From Megachile rotundata (taxonomy: Eukaryota > Arthropoda > Insecta > Hymenoptera > Megachilidae): a DNA stretch of 64,000 nt. This document shows positions 14,320 to 31,163 of the stretch, piece after piece. Every line of letters starts with the position of its first letter. Position 1 is the first letter of the stretch. The notes under the pieces were generated by a model, which was not told where the DNA came from, did no database searches, and saw nothing but the letters and a program-made list of their open reading frames with translations. The stretch lies in the NCBI RefSeq assembly GCF_050947335.1, contig NW_027474074.1, forward strand, positions 1-64,000. The letters are read 5' to 3'. The position numbers and the translations under genes were made by a program.

Positions 14320-16880
14320 ACACAATCACACAATCACACAAACAACCACACAATCACACAATCACACAATCACACAATCACACAATCACACAATCACACA
14401 ATCACACAACCACACAACCACACAATCATACAAGCACACAATCACTCAATCACACAATCACACACTCACACAATCACACAGTCACAAACACACAATCACA
14501 CAATCACACACACACACAATCACACAATCACACAACCACACAATCACCCAATCACACAATCACACAATCACTCAATCACACAATCACACACTCACACAAT
14601 CACACAATCACAATCACACAATCACAATCACACAATCACAATCACACAATCACAATCACATAATCACAATCGCACAATCACAATCGCACAATCACAATCG
14701 CACAATCACAATCACACAATCACACAATCACACAAGCACACAATCACACAATCTCACAATTACATAATCACACAATCACACAATCACACAATCACAATCG
14801 CACAATCACAATTACACAATCACACAATCACACAATCACACACACACACAATCACACAATCACACAACCACACAATCACCCAATCACACAATCACACAAT
14901 CACTCAATCACACAATCACACACTCACACAATCACACAATCACAATCACACAATCACAATCACACAATCACAATCACACAATCACAATCACACAATCACA
15001 ATCACATAATCACAATCACACAATCACAATCGCACAATCACAATCGCACAATCACAATCACACAATCACAATCACACAATCACAATCACACAATCACAAT
15101 CACACAATCACAATCACACAATCACAATCACACAATCACAATCACACAATCACAATCACACAATCACAATCACACAATCACAATCACACAATCACACAAT
15201 CACACAAGCACACAATCACACAATCTCACAATTACATAATCACACAATCACACAATCACACAATCACAATCGCACAATCACAATTACACAATCACACAAT
15301 CACACAATCACACACACACACAATCACACAATCACACAACCACACAATCACCCAATCACACAATCACACAATCACTCAATCACACAATCACACACTCACA
15401 CAATCACACAATCACAATCACACAATCACAATCACACAATCACAATCACACAATCACAATCACATAATCACAATCACACAATCACAATCGCACAATCACA
15501 ATCGCACAATCACAATCGCACAATCACAATCACACAATCACAATCACACAATCACAATCGCATAATCACAATCGCACAATCACAATCGCACAATCACAAT
15601 CGCACAATCACAATCACACAATCACAATCACACAATCACAATCACACAATCACAATCACACAATCACAATCACACAATCACAATCACACAATCACAATCA
15701 CACAATCACAATCACACAATCACAATCACACAATCACACAATCACACAAGCACACAATCACACAATCTCACAATTACATAATCACACAATCACACAATCA
15801 CACAATCACAATCGCACAATCACAATTACACAATCACACAATCACACAATCACACAATCACCCAATCACACAATCACACAACCACACAACCACACAATCA
15901 TACAAGCACACAATCACTCAATCACACAATCACACACTCACACAATCACACAGTCACAAACACACAATCACACAATCACACACACACACAATCACACAAT
16001 CACACAACCACACAATCACCCAATCACACAATCACACAATCACTCAATCACACAATCACACACTCACACAATCACACAATCACAATCACACAATCACAAT
16101 CACACAATCACAATCACACAATCACAATCACACAATCACAATCACACAATCACAATCACACAATCACAATCACACAATCACAATCACACAATCACAATCA
16201 CACAATCACAATCACACAATCACAATCACACAATCACAATCACACAATCACAATCACACAATCACAATCACACAATCACAATCACACAATCACAATCACA
16301 CAATCACAATCACACAATCACAATCACACAATCACAATCACACAATCACAATCACACAATCACAATCACACAATCACAATCACACAATCACAATCACACA
16401 ATCACAATCACACAATCACAATCACACAATCACAATCACACAATCACAATCACACAATCACAATCACACAATCACACAATCACACAATCACACAAGCACA
16501 CAATCACACAATCTCACAATTACATAATCACACAATCACACAATCACACAATCACAATCGCACAATCACAATTACACAATCACACAATCACACAATCACA
16601 CAATCACACAATCACACAATCACACAACCACACAACCACACAATCATACAAGCACACAATCACTCAATCACACAATCACACACTCACACAATCACACAGT
16701 CACAAACACACAATCACACAATCACACACACACACAATCACACAATCACACAACCACACAATCACCCAATCACACAATCACACAATCACTCAATCACACA
16801 ATCACACACTCACACAATCACACAATCACAATCACACAATCACAATCACACAATCACAATCACACAATCACAATCGCACA
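14320..16880. repeat. E block and T modules T17-T20, right end of HOR-1
   Basis: Landmarks are at 14753, 15225, 15767 and 16513. The array before 14753 is short, only about 8 units, and is 224 bp (16 units) shorter than in HOR-2. A pure array of 28 units occupies 16079-16470 with no atcgcac or cataatc variants. The copy ends inside a 14-bp array near 16.88 kb. Confidence 0.88.
16079..16470. repeat. Pure 14-bp array, 28 units
   Basis: 392 bp, exactly 28 units, with no internal variants. Partners of 28 units at 33119-33510 and 30 units at 35891-36310 occupy the same place in their modules, between a cacactcac unit and agcac plus T. Confidence 0.92.
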
Positions 16881-16942
16881 ATCACAATCGCACAATCACA
16901 ATCGCACAATCACAATCACACAATCACAATCACACAATCACA

Positions 16943-18602
16943 ATCACACAATCACAATCACACAATCACAATCACACAATCACAATCACACAATCACAAT
17001 CACACAATCACAATCACACAATCACAATCACACAATCACAATCACACAATCACAATCACACAATCACAATCACACAATCACAATCACACAATCACAATCA
17101 CACAATCACAATCACACAATCACACAATCACACAAGCACACAATCACACAATCTCACAATTACATAATCACACAATCACACAATCACACAATCACAATTA
17201 CACAATCACACAATCACACAATCACACACACACACAATCACACAATCACACAACCACACAATCACCCAATCACACAATCACACAATCACTCAATCACACA
17301 ATCACACACTCACACAATCACACAATCACAATCACACAATCACAATCACACAATCACAATCACACAATCACAATCACACAATCACAATCACACAATCACA
17401 ATCACATAATCACAATCACACAATCACAATCGCACAATCACAATCGCACAATCACAATCACACAATCACAATCACACAATCACAATCACACAATCACAAT
17501 CACACAATCACAATCACACAATCACAATCACACAATCACAATCACACAATCACAATCACACAATCACAATCACACAATCACAATCACACAATCACACAAT
17601 CACACAAGCACACAATCACACAATCTCACAATTACATAATCACACAATCACACAATCACACAATCACAATCGCACAATCACAATTACACAATCACACAAT
17701 CACACAATCACACAATCACCCAATCACACAATCACACAACCACACAACCACACAATCATACAAGCACACAATCACTCAATCACACAATCACACACTCACA
17801 CAATCACACAGTCACAAACACACAATCACACAATCACACACACACACAATCACACAATCACACAACCACACAATCACCCAATCACACAATCACACAATCA
17901 CTCAATCACACAATCACACACTCACACAATCACACAATCACAATCACACAATCACAATCACACAATCACAATCACACAATCACAATCACATAATCACAAT
18001 CACACAATCACAATCGCACAATCACAATCGCACAATCACAATCACACAATCACAATCACACAATCACAATCACACAATCACAATCACACAATCACAATCA
18101 CACAATCACAATCACACAATCACAATCACACAATCACAATCACACAATCACAATCACACAATCACAATCACACAATCACAATCACACAATCACACAATCA
18201 CACAATCACACAAGCACACAATCACACAATCTCACAATTACATAATCACACAATCACACAATCACACAATCACAATCGCACAATCACAATTACACAATCA
18301 CACAATCACACAATCACACAATCACACAATCACACAATCACACAACCACACAACCACACAATCATACAAGCACACAATCACTCAATCACACAATCACACA
18401 CTCACACAATCACACAGTCACAAACACACAATCACACAATCACACACACACACAATCACACAATCACACAACCACACAATCACCCAATCACACAATCACA
18501 CAATCACTCAATCACACAATCACACAATCACACAATCACACAATCACACAATCACACAATCACACAATCACACAATCACACAATCACACAATCACACAAT
18601 CA
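16943..18602. repeat. HOR-2 T1-T3 segment
   Basis: Equivalent to 1-1660 at +16,942: landmarks 17153, 17625 and 18231. The atcgcac unit is missing after the first landmark, as in HOR-1. A caccc unit sits near 17718, as at 776 in HOR-1. Confidence 0.9.
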
Positions 18603-18855
18603 CACGATCACACGATCACACGATCACACAATCACACGATCACGCAATCACACATTCACACAATCACACAATCACACCATCACACAATCACACAATCACA
18701 CAATCACACAATCACGCAATCACAATCACGCAATCGCAATCACGCAATCGCAATCACGCAATCACAATCACGCAATCACACATTCACGGTCACACTAACA
18801 CGATCTCACAATCACGATCACACAATCACCGTCACACAATCACGGTCACACAACC
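18603..18855. repeat. B block (B5)
   Basis: HOR-2 counterpart of the block at 1661, with the same unit order. Confidence 0.92.
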
Positions 18856-20502
18856 ACACAATCACACAATCACACAATCACACAATCACACAATCACACA
18901 ATCACACAATCACACAACCACACAACCACACAATCATACAAGCACACAATCACTCAATCACACAATCACACACTCACACAATCACACAGTCACAAACACA
19001 CAATCACACAATCACACACACACACAATCACACAATCACACAACCACACAATCACCCAATCACACAATCACAATCACATAATCACAATCGCACAATCACA
19101 ATCGCACAATCACAATCGCACAATCACAATCGCACAATCACAATCACACAATCACAATCACACAATCACAATCACACAATCACAATCACACAATCACAAT
19201 CACACAATCACAATCACACAATCACAATCACACAATCACAATCACACAATCACAATCACACAATCACAATCACACAATCACAATCACACAATCACAATCA
19301 CACAATCACAATCACACAATCACAATCACACAATCACAATCACACAATCACACAATCACACAAGCACACAATCACACAATCTCACAATTACATAATCACA
19401 CAATCACACAATCACACAATCACAATCGCACAATCACAATTACACAATCACACAATCACACAATCACACACACACACAATCACACAATCACACAACCACA
19501 CAATCACCCAATCACACAATCACACAATCACTCAATCACACAATCACACACTCACACAATCACACAATCACAATCACACAATCACAATCACACAATCACA
19601 ATCACACAATCACAATCACACAATCACAATCACATAATCACAATCACACAATCACAATCGCACAATCACAATCGCACAATCACAATCACACAATCACAAT
19701 CACACAATCACAATCACACAATCACAATCACACAATCACAATCACACAATCACAATCACACAATCACAATCACACAATCACAATCACACAATCACAATCA
19801 CACAATCACAATCACACAATCACACAATCACACAAGCACACAATCACACAATCTCACAATTACATAATCACACAATCACACAATCACACAATCACAATCG
19901 CACAATCACAATTACACAATCACACAATCACACAATCACACACACACACAATCACACAATCACAATCACACAATCACAATCACACAATCACAATCACAAT
20001 CACACAATCACAATCACACAATCACAATCACACAATCACAATCACACAATCACAATCACACAATCACAATCACACAATCACAATCACACAATCACAATCA
20101 CACAATCACAATCACACAATCACAATCACACAATCACACAATCACACAATCACACAAGCACACAATCACACAATCTCACAATTACATAATCACACAATCA
20201 CACAATCACACAATCACAATCGCACAATCACAATTACACAATCACACAATCACACAATCACACAATCACACAATCACACAATCACACAATCACACAACCA
20301 CACAACCACACAATCATACAAGCACACAATCACTCAATCACACAATCACACACTCACACAATCACACAGTCACAAACACACAATCACACAATCACACACA
20401 CACACAATCACACAATCACACAACCACACAATCACCCAATCACACAATCACACAATCACTCAATCACACAATCACACACTCACACAATCACACAATCACA
20501 CA
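18856..20502. repeat. HOR-2 E block, T4-T6 and arrays
   Basis: Landmarks at 19381, 19853 and 20175 keep the 472 and 322 bp spacings of HOR-1, including the short 322-bp module. The array after the E block opens with cataatc and four atcgcac units. Confidence 0.88.
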
Positions 20503-21092
20503 ATCGCACAATCACACAATCGCACAATCACACAATCACACAGTCACACAATCACACAATCACACAATCACTCAATCACACAATCACACAATCACACACT
20601 CACACAATCACACAGTTACAATCACACAATCGCACAATTACACAATCACACAATCAAACAATCACACAACCACACAATCACACAATCACACAATCACACA
20701 ATCACACAATCACACAATCACACAATCACACAATCACACAATCACACAATCACCTAATCACACAATCACACAATCTCACAACCACACGATCACACAAGCA
20801 CACCATCACTCAATCACACAATCACACAATCACACACTCACACAATCACACAATCACACAATCACACAATCACACAAGCACACAAGCACACAATCACTCA
20901 ATCACACAATCACACACTCACACAATCACACAATCACACAGTCACACAATCACACAATCACACAGTCACACAATCACACAATCACACAATCACACAATCA
21001 CACATTCACACAATCACACAATCACTCAATCACACAATCACACAATCACACAATCACACAATCACTCAATCACACAATCACACACTCACACA
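20503..21092. repeat. D block without a following C or ATG block (D3)
   Basis: Copy of the block at 3561 at +16,942, with cctaatc at 20753, atcaaac and the agcac pair in place. Confidence 0.9.
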
Positions 21093-23448
21093 ATCACACA
21101 ATCACAATCACACAATCACAATCACACAATCACAATCACGCAATCACAATCACATAATCACAATCGCACAATCACAATCGCACAATCACAATCGCACAAT
21201 CACAATCACACAATCACAATCACACAATCACAATCACACAATCACAATCACACAATCACAATCACACAATCACAATCACACAATCACAATCACACAATCA
21301 CAATCACACAATCACAATCACACAATCACAATCACACAATCACAATCACACAATCACAATCACACAATCACAATCACACAATCACAATCACACAATCACA
21401 ATCACACAATCACAATCACACAATCACACAATCACACAAGCACACAATCACACAATCTCACAATTACATAATCACACAATCACACAATCACACAATCACA
21501 ATCGCACAATCACAATTACACAATCACACAATCACACAATCACACACACACACAATCACACAATCACACAACCACACAATCACCCAATCACACAATCACA
21601 CAATCACTCAATCACACAATCACACACTCACACAATCACACAATCACAATCACACAATCACAATCACACAATCACAATCACACAATCACAATCACACAAT
21701 CACAATCACACAATCACAATCACATAATCACAATCACACAATCACAATCGCACAATCACAATCGCACAATCACAATCACACAATCACAATCACACAATCA
21801 CAATCACACAATCACAATCACACAATCACAATCACACAATCACAATCACACAATCACAATCACACAATCACAATCACACAATCACAATCACACAATCACA
21901 ATCACACAATCACACAATCACACAAGCACACAATCACACAATCTCACAATTACATAATCACACAATCACACAATCACACAATCACAATCGCACAATCACA
22001 ATTACACAATCACACAATCACACAATCACACACACACACAATCACACAATCACACAACCACACAATCACCCAATCACACAATCACACAATCACTCAATCA
22101 CACAATCACACACTCACACAATCACACAATCACAATCACACAATCACAATCACACAATCACAATCACACAATCACAATCACATAATCACAATCACACAAT
22201 CACAATCGCACAATCACAATCGCACAATCACAATCGCACAATCACAATCACACAATCACAATCACACAATCACAATCGCATAATCACAATCGCACAATCA
22301 CAATCGCACAATCACAATCGCACAATCACAATCACACAATCACAATCACACAATCACAATCACACAATCACAATCACACAATCACAATCACACAATCACA
22401 ATCACACAATCACAATCACACAATCACAATCACACAATCACACAATCACACAAGCACACAATCACACAATCTCACAATTACATAATCACACAATCACACA
22501 ATCACACAATCACAATCGCACAATCACAATTACACAATCACACAATCACACAATCACACAATCACCCAATCACACAATCACACAACCACACAACCACACA
22601 ATCATACAAGCACACAATCACTCAATCACACAATCACACACTCACACAATCACACAGTCACAAACACACAATCACACAATCACACACACACACAATCACA
22701 CAATCACACAACCACACAATCACCCAATCACACAATCACACAATCACTCAATCACACAATCACACACTCACACAATCACACAATCACAATCACACAATCA
22801 CAATCACACAATCACAATCACACAATCACAATCACATAATCACAATCACACAATCACAATCGCACAATCACAATCGCACAATCACAATCACACAATCACA
22901 ATCACACAATCACAATCACACAATCACAATCACACAATCACAATCACACAATCACAATCACACAATCACAATCACACAATCACAATCACACAATCACAAT
23001 CACACAATCACAATCACACAATCACAATCACACAATCACACAATCACACAATCACACAAGCACACAATCACACAATCTCACAATTACATAATCACACAAT
23101 CACACAATCACACAATCACAATCGCACAATCACAATTACACAATCACACAATCACACAATCACACAATCACACAATCACACAATCACACAACCACACAAC
23201 CACACAATCATACAAGCACACAATCACTCAATCACACAATCACACACTCACACAATCACACAGTCACAAACACACAATCACACAATCACACACACACACA
23301 ATCACACAATCACACAACCACACAATCACCCAATCACACAATCACACAATCACTCAATCACACAATCACACAATCACACAATCACACAATCACACAATCA
23401 CACAATCACACAATCACACAATCACACAATCACACAATCACACAATCA
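21093..23448. repeat. HOR-2 T7-T10 segment
   Basis: Landmarks 21457, 21943, 22471 and 23077, all at +16,942 from HOR-1. The cgcataatc cluster is at about 22279. Interval lengths are identical to the first copy. Confidence 0.9.
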
Positions 23449-23701
23449 CACGATCACACGATCACACGATCACACAATCACACGATCACGCAATCACACA
23501 TTCACACAATCACACAATCACACCATCACACAATCACACAATCACACAATCACACAATCACGCAATCACAATCACGCAATCGCAATCACGCAATCGCAAT
23601 CACGCAATCACAATCACGCAATCACACATTCACGGTCACACTAACACGATCTCACAATCACGATCACACAATCACCGTCACACAATCACGGTCACACAAC
23701 C
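23449..23701. repeat. B block (B6)
   Basis: HOR-2 counterpart of the block at 6507, again 372 bp after a T landmark (23077). Confidence 0.92.
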
Positions 23702-23960
23702 ACACAATCACACAATCACACAATCACACAATCACACAATCACACAATCACACAATCACACAACCACACAACCACACAATCATACAAGCACACAATCACT
23801 CAATCACACAATCACACACTCACACAATCACACAGTCACAAACACACAATCACACAATCACACACACACACAATCACACAATCACACAACCACACAATCA
23901 CCCAATCACACAATCACACAATCACTCAATCACACAATCACACACTCACACAATCACACA

Positions 23961-25822
23961 ATCACAATCACACAATCACAATCACACAATCACAATCGCA
24001 CAATCACAATCGCACAATCACAATCGCACAATCACAATCGCACAATCACAATCGCACAATCACAATCGCACAATCACAATCGCACAATCACAATCACACA
24101 ATCACAATCACACAATCACAATCACACAATCACAATCACACAATCACAATCACACAATCACAATCACACAATCACAATCACACAATCACAATCACACAAT
24201 CACAATCACACAATCACAATCACACAATCACAATCACACAATCACAATCACACAATCACAATCACACAATCACAATCACACAATCACAATCACACAATCA
24301 CAATCACACAATCACAATCACACAATCACAATCACACAATCACAATCACACAATCACAATCACACAATCACAATCACACAATCACAATCACACAATCACA
24401 ATCACACAATCACAATCACACAATCACAATCACACAATCACAATCACACAATCACAATCACACAATCACAATCACACAATCACAATCACACAATCACAAT
24501 CACACAATCACAATCACACAATCACAATCACACAATCACAATCACACAATCACAATCACACAATCACAATCACACAATCACAATCACACAATCACAATCA
24601 CACAATCACAATCACACAATCACAATCACACAATCACAATCACACAATCACAATCACACAATCACAATCACACAATCACAATCACACAATCACAATCACA
24701 CAATCACAATCACACAATCACAATCACACAATCACAATCACACAATCACAATCACACAATCACAATCACACAATCACAATCACACAATCACAATCACACA
24801 ATCACAATCACACAATCACAATCACACAATCACAATCACACAATCACAATCACACAATCACAATCACACAATCACAATCACACAATCACAATCACACAAT
24901 CACAATCACACAATCACAATCACACAATCACAATCACACAATCACAATCACACAATCACAATCACACAATCACAATCACACAATCACAATCACACAATCA
25001 CAATCACACAATCACAATCACACAATCACAATCACACAATCACAATCACACAATCACAATCACACAATCACAATCACACAATCACAATCACACAATCACA
25101 ATCACACAATCACAATCACACAATCACAATCACACAATCACAATCACACAATCACAATCACACAATCACAATCACACAATCACAATCACACAATCACAAT
25201 CACACAATCACAATCACACAATCACAATCACGCAATCACAATCACGCAATCACAATCACGCAATCACAATCACGCAATCACAATCACACAATCACAATCA
25301 CACAATCACAATCACACAATCACAATCACACAATCACAATCACACAATCACAATCACACAATCACAATCACACAATCACAATCACACAATCACAATCACA
25401 CAATCACAATCACACAATCACAATCACACAATCACAATCACACAATCACAATCACACAATCACAATCACACAATCACAATCACACAATCACAATCACACA
25501 ATCACAATCACACAATCACAATCACACAATCACAATCACACAATCACAATCACACAATCACAATCACACAATCACAATCACACAATCACAATCACACAAT
25601 CACAATCACACAATCACAATCACACAATCACAATCACACAATCACAATCACACAATCACAATCACACAATCACAATCACACAATCACAATCACACAATCA
25701 CAATCACACAATCACAATCACACAATCACAATCACACAATCACAATCACACAATCACAATCACACAATCACAATCACACAATCACAATCACACAATCACA
25801 ATCACACAATCACAATCACACA
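23961..25822. repeat. Long 14-bp array, 133 units, HOR-2
   Basis: 1,862 bp, exactly 133 units. Seven consecutive units carry atcgcac (23997 to 24081) against eight in HOR-1, and four consecutive units carry cacgc (about 25231-25275) against three. The net difference of six units accounts fully for the 84-bp change in landmark spacing. Confidence 0.94.
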
Positions 25823-26898
25823 ATCACACAATCACACAAGCACACAATCACACAATCTCACAATTACATAATCACACAATCACACAATCACACAATCACA
25901 ATCGCACAATCACAATTACACAATCACACAATCACACAATCACACAATCATACAATCACACAATCACACAACCACACAACCACACAATCATACAAGCACA
26001 CAATCACTCAATCACACAATCACACACTCACACAATCACACAGTCACAAACACACAATCACACAATCACACACACACACAATCACACAATCACACAACCA
26101 CACAATCACCCAATCACACAATCACACAATCACTCAATCACACAATCACACACTCACACAATCACACAATCACAATCACACAATCACAATCACACAATCA
26201 CAATCACACAATCACAATCACACAATCACAATCGCACAATCACAATCGCACAATCACAATCGCACAATCACAATCACACAATCACAATCACACAATCACA
26301 ATCACACAATCACAATCACACAATCACAATCACACAATCACAATCACACAATCACAATCACACAATCACAATCACACAATCACAATCACACAATCACAAT
26401 CACACAATCACAATCACACAATCACAATCACACAATCACAATCACACAATCACAATCACACAATCACAATCACACAATCACAATCACACAATCACAATCA
26501 CACAATCACAATCACACAATCACAATCACACAATCACAATCACACAATCACACAATCACACAATCACACAAGCACACAATCACACAATCTCACAATTACA
26601 TAATCACACAATCACACAATCACACAATCACAATCGCACAATCACAATTACACAATCACACAATCACACAATCACACAATCACACAATCACACAATCACA
26701 CAATCACACAACCACACAACCACACAATCATACAAGCACACAATCACTCAATCACACAATCACACACTCACACAATCACACAGTCACAAACACACAATCA
26801 CACAATCACACACACACACAATCACACAATCACACAACCACACAATCACCCAATCACACAATCACACAATCACTCAATCACACAATCACACACTCACA
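25823..26898. repeat. HOR-2 T11-T12 segment
   Basis: Landmarks 25857 and 26589. The interval is 732 bp against 746 in HOR-1, a loss of one 14-bp unit in the intervening array. The catacaatc unit after the first landmark is kept. Confidence 0.88.
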
Positions 26899-28293
26899 CA
26901 GTCACACAATCACACAATCGCACAATCACACAATCGCACAATCACACAATCACACAGTCACACAATCACACAATCACACAATCACTCAATCACACAATCA
27001 CACAATCACACACTCACACAATCACACAGTTACAATCACACAATCGCACAATTACACAATCACACAATCAAACAGTCACACAACCACACAATCACACAAT
27101 CACACAATCACACAATCACACAATCACACAATCACACAATCACACAATCACACAATCACCTAATCACACAATCACACAATCTCACAACCACACGATCACA
27201 CAAGCACACCATCACTCAATCACACAATCACACAATCACACACTCACACAATCACACAATCACACAATCACACAATCACACAAGCACACAAGCACACAAT
27301 CACTCAATCACACAATCACACACTCACACAATCACACAATCACACAGTCACACAATCACACAATCACACAGTCACACAATCACACAATCACACAATCACA
27401 CAATCACACATTCACACAATCACACAATCACTCAATCACACAATCACACAATCACACAATCACACAATCACACAATCACACAATCACACAATCACACAAT
27501 CACACAATCACACAATCACACAATCACACAATCACACAATCACACGATCACACGATCACACGATCACACAATCACACGATCACACAATCACACATTCACA
27601 CAATCACACAATCACTCCATCACACAATCACACAATCAACCAATCACACAATCACGCAATCACAATCACGCAATCAGAATCACGCAGTCACACATTCACG
27701 GTCACACTATCACGGTCACACAATCACGGTCACACAATCACGGCCACACAATCACGGTCACACAACCACACAATCACACAATCACACAATCACACGATCA
27801 CACAATCACACAATCACACAATCACCTAATCACACAATCACACATGCACACAATCACTCAATCACACAATCACACACTCACACAATCACACAATCACACA
27901 ATCACACAATCACACAATCACACAATCACACAATCACACAATCACACAATCACACAATCACACAATCACACAATCACACAATCACACAATCACACAATCA
28001 CACAATCACACAATCACACAATCACACAATCACACAATCACACGATCACACGATCACACGATCACACAATCACACGATCACGCAATCACACATTCACACA
28101 ATCACACAATCACACCATCACACAATCACACAATCACACAATCACACAATCACGCAATCACAATCACGCAATCGCAATCACGCAATCGCAATCACGCAAT
28201 CACAATCACGCAATCACACATTCACGGTCACACTAACACGATCTCACAATCACGATCACACAATCACCGTCACACAATCACGGTCACACAACC
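26899..28293. repeat. D-C-ATG-B superblock 2
   Basis: Copy of superblock 1 at +16,844: C block from 27543, ATG at 27844, B block from 28041. The 130-residue conceptual translation from the ATG is identical to that at 11000, so this segment has not diverged visibly. Confidence 0.92.
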
Positions 28294-30910
28294 ACACAAT
28301 CACACAATCACACAATCACACAATCACACAATCACACAATCACACAATCACACAATCACACAACCACACAACCACACAATCATACAAGCACACAATCACT
28401 CAATCACACAATCACACACTCACACAATCACACAGTCACAAACACACAATCACACAATCACACACACACACAATCACACAATCACACAACCACACAATCA
28501 CCCAATCACACAATCACACAATCACTCAATCACACAATCACACACTCACACAATCACACAATCACAATCACACAATCACAATCACACAATCACAATCACA
28601 CAATCACAATCACATAATCACAATCGCACAATCACAATCGCACAATCACAATCGCACAATCACAATCACACAATCACAATCACACAATCACAATCACACA
28701 ATCACAATCACACAATCACAATCACACAATCACAATCACACAATCACAATCACACAATCACAATCACACAATCACAATCACACAATCACAATCACACAAT
28801 CACAATCACACAATCACAATCACACAATCACAATCACACAATCACAATCACACAATCACAATCACACAATCACACAATCACACAAGCACACAATCACACA
28901 ATCTCACAATTACATAATCACACAATCACACAATCACACAATCACAATCGCACAATCACAATTACACAATCACACAATCACACAATCACACACACACACA
29001 ATCACACAATCACACAACCACACAATCACCCAATCACACAATCACACAATCACTCAATCACACAATCACACACTCACACAATCACACAATCACAATCACA
29101 CAATCACAATCACACAATCACAATCACACAATCACAATCACACAATCACAATCACACAATCACAATCACATAATCACAATCACACAATCACAATCGCACA
29201 ATCACAATCGCACAATCACAATCACACAATCACAATCACACAATCACAATCACACAATCACAATCACACAATCACAATCACACAATCACAATCACACAAT
29301 CACAATCACACAATCACAATCACACAATCACAATCACACAATCACAATCACACAATCACAATCACACAATCACACAATCACACAAGCACACAATCACACA
29401 ATCTCACAATTACATAATCACACAATCACACAATCACACAATCACAATCGCACAATCACAATTACACAATCACACAATCACACAATCACACACACACACA
29501 CAATCACACAATCACACAACCACACAATCACCCAATCACACAATCACACAATCACTCAATCACACAATCACACACTCACACAATCACACAATCACAATCA
29601 CACAATCACAATCACACAATCACAATCACACAATCACAATCACATAATCACAATCACACAATCACAATCGCACAATCACAATCGCACAATCACAATCGCA
29701 CAATCACAATCACACAATCACAATCACACAATCACAATCGCATAATCACAATCGCACAATCACAATCGCACAATCACAATCGCACAATCACAATCACACA
29801 ATCACAATCACACAATCACAATCACACAATCACAATCACACAATCACAATCACACAATCACAATCACACAATCACAATCACACAATCACAATCACACAAT
29901 CACACAATCACACAAGCACACAATCACACAATCTCACAATTACATAATCACACAATCACACAATCACACAATCACAATCGCACAATCACAATTACACAAT
30001 CACACAATCACACAATCACACAATCACCCAATCACACAATCACACAACCACACAACCACACAATCATACAAGCACACAATCACTCAATCACACAATCACA
30101 CACTCACACAATCACACAGTCACAAACACACAATCACACAATCACACACACACACAATCACACAATCACACAACCACACAATCACCCAATCACACAATCA
30201 CACAATCACTCAATCACACAATCACACACTCACACAATCACACAATCACAATCACACAATCACAATCACACAATCACAATCACACAATCACAATCACATA
30301 ATCACAATCACACAATCACAATCGCACAATCACAATCGCACAATCACAATCACACAATCACAATCACACAATCACAATCACACAATCACAATCACACAAT
30401 CACAATCACACAATCACAATCACACAATCACAATCACACAATCACAATCACACAATCACAATCACACAATCACAATCACACAATCACAATCACACAATCA
30501 CACAATCACACAATCACACAAGCACACAATCACACAATCTCACAATTACATAATCACACAATCACACAATCACACAATCACAATCGCACAATCACAATTA
30601 CACAATCACACAATCACACAATCACACAATCACACAATCACACAATCACACAACCACACAACCACACAATCATACAAGCACACAATCACTCAATCACACA
30701 ATCACACACTCACACAATCACACAGTCACAAACACACAATCACACAATCACACACACACACAATCACACAATCACACAACCACACAATCACCCAATCACA
30801 CAATCACACAATCACTCAATCACACAATCACACAATCACACAATCACACAATCACACAATCACACAATCACACAATCACACAATCACACAATCACACAAT
30901 CACACAATCA
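28294..30910. repeat. HOR-2 E block and T13-T16 segment
   Basis: Landmarks 28903, 29403, 29933 and 30539 with spacings 500, 530 and 606, identical to HOR-1. The extra CA in the run near 29480 is conserved. Confidence 0.9.
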
Positions 30911-31163
30911 CACGATCACACGATCACACGATCACACAATCACACGATCACGCAATCACACATTCACACAATCACACAATCACACCATCACACAATCACA
31001 CAATCACACAATCACACAATCACGCAATCACAATCACGCAATCGCAATCACGCAATCGCAATCACGCAATCACAATCACGCAATCACACATTCACGGTCA
31101 CACTAACACGATCTCACAATCACGATCACACAATCACCGTCACACAATCACGGTCACACAACC
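30911..31163. repeat. B block (B8)
   Basis: HOR-2 counterpart of the block at 14067, but without the 28-bp insertion downstream. Confidence 0.92.

Larger units (their letters stand above)
1..16880. repeat. Higher-order repeat copy 1 (HOR-1, about 17 kb)
   Basis: This is the first of two large tandem copies. The T landmark (start of ctcacaatta) is found at 211, 683, 1289, 2439, 2911, 3233, 4515, 5001, 5529, 6135, 8999, 9745, 12059, 12559, 13089, 13695, 14753, 15225, 15767 and 16513. Each has a partner in HOR-2 at +16,942 bp up to 6135, +16,858 at 8999, +16,844 from 9745 to 13695, and +17,040 from 14753 on. Between landmarks lie 14-bp arrays, E blocks and short (CA)n runs (cacacacacac). HOR-1 also holds stand-alone B blocks near 1661, 6507 and 14067, one stand-alone D block, one D-C-ATG-B superblock and one long 14-bp array. 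The left end is cut by the window. Confidence 0.93.
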
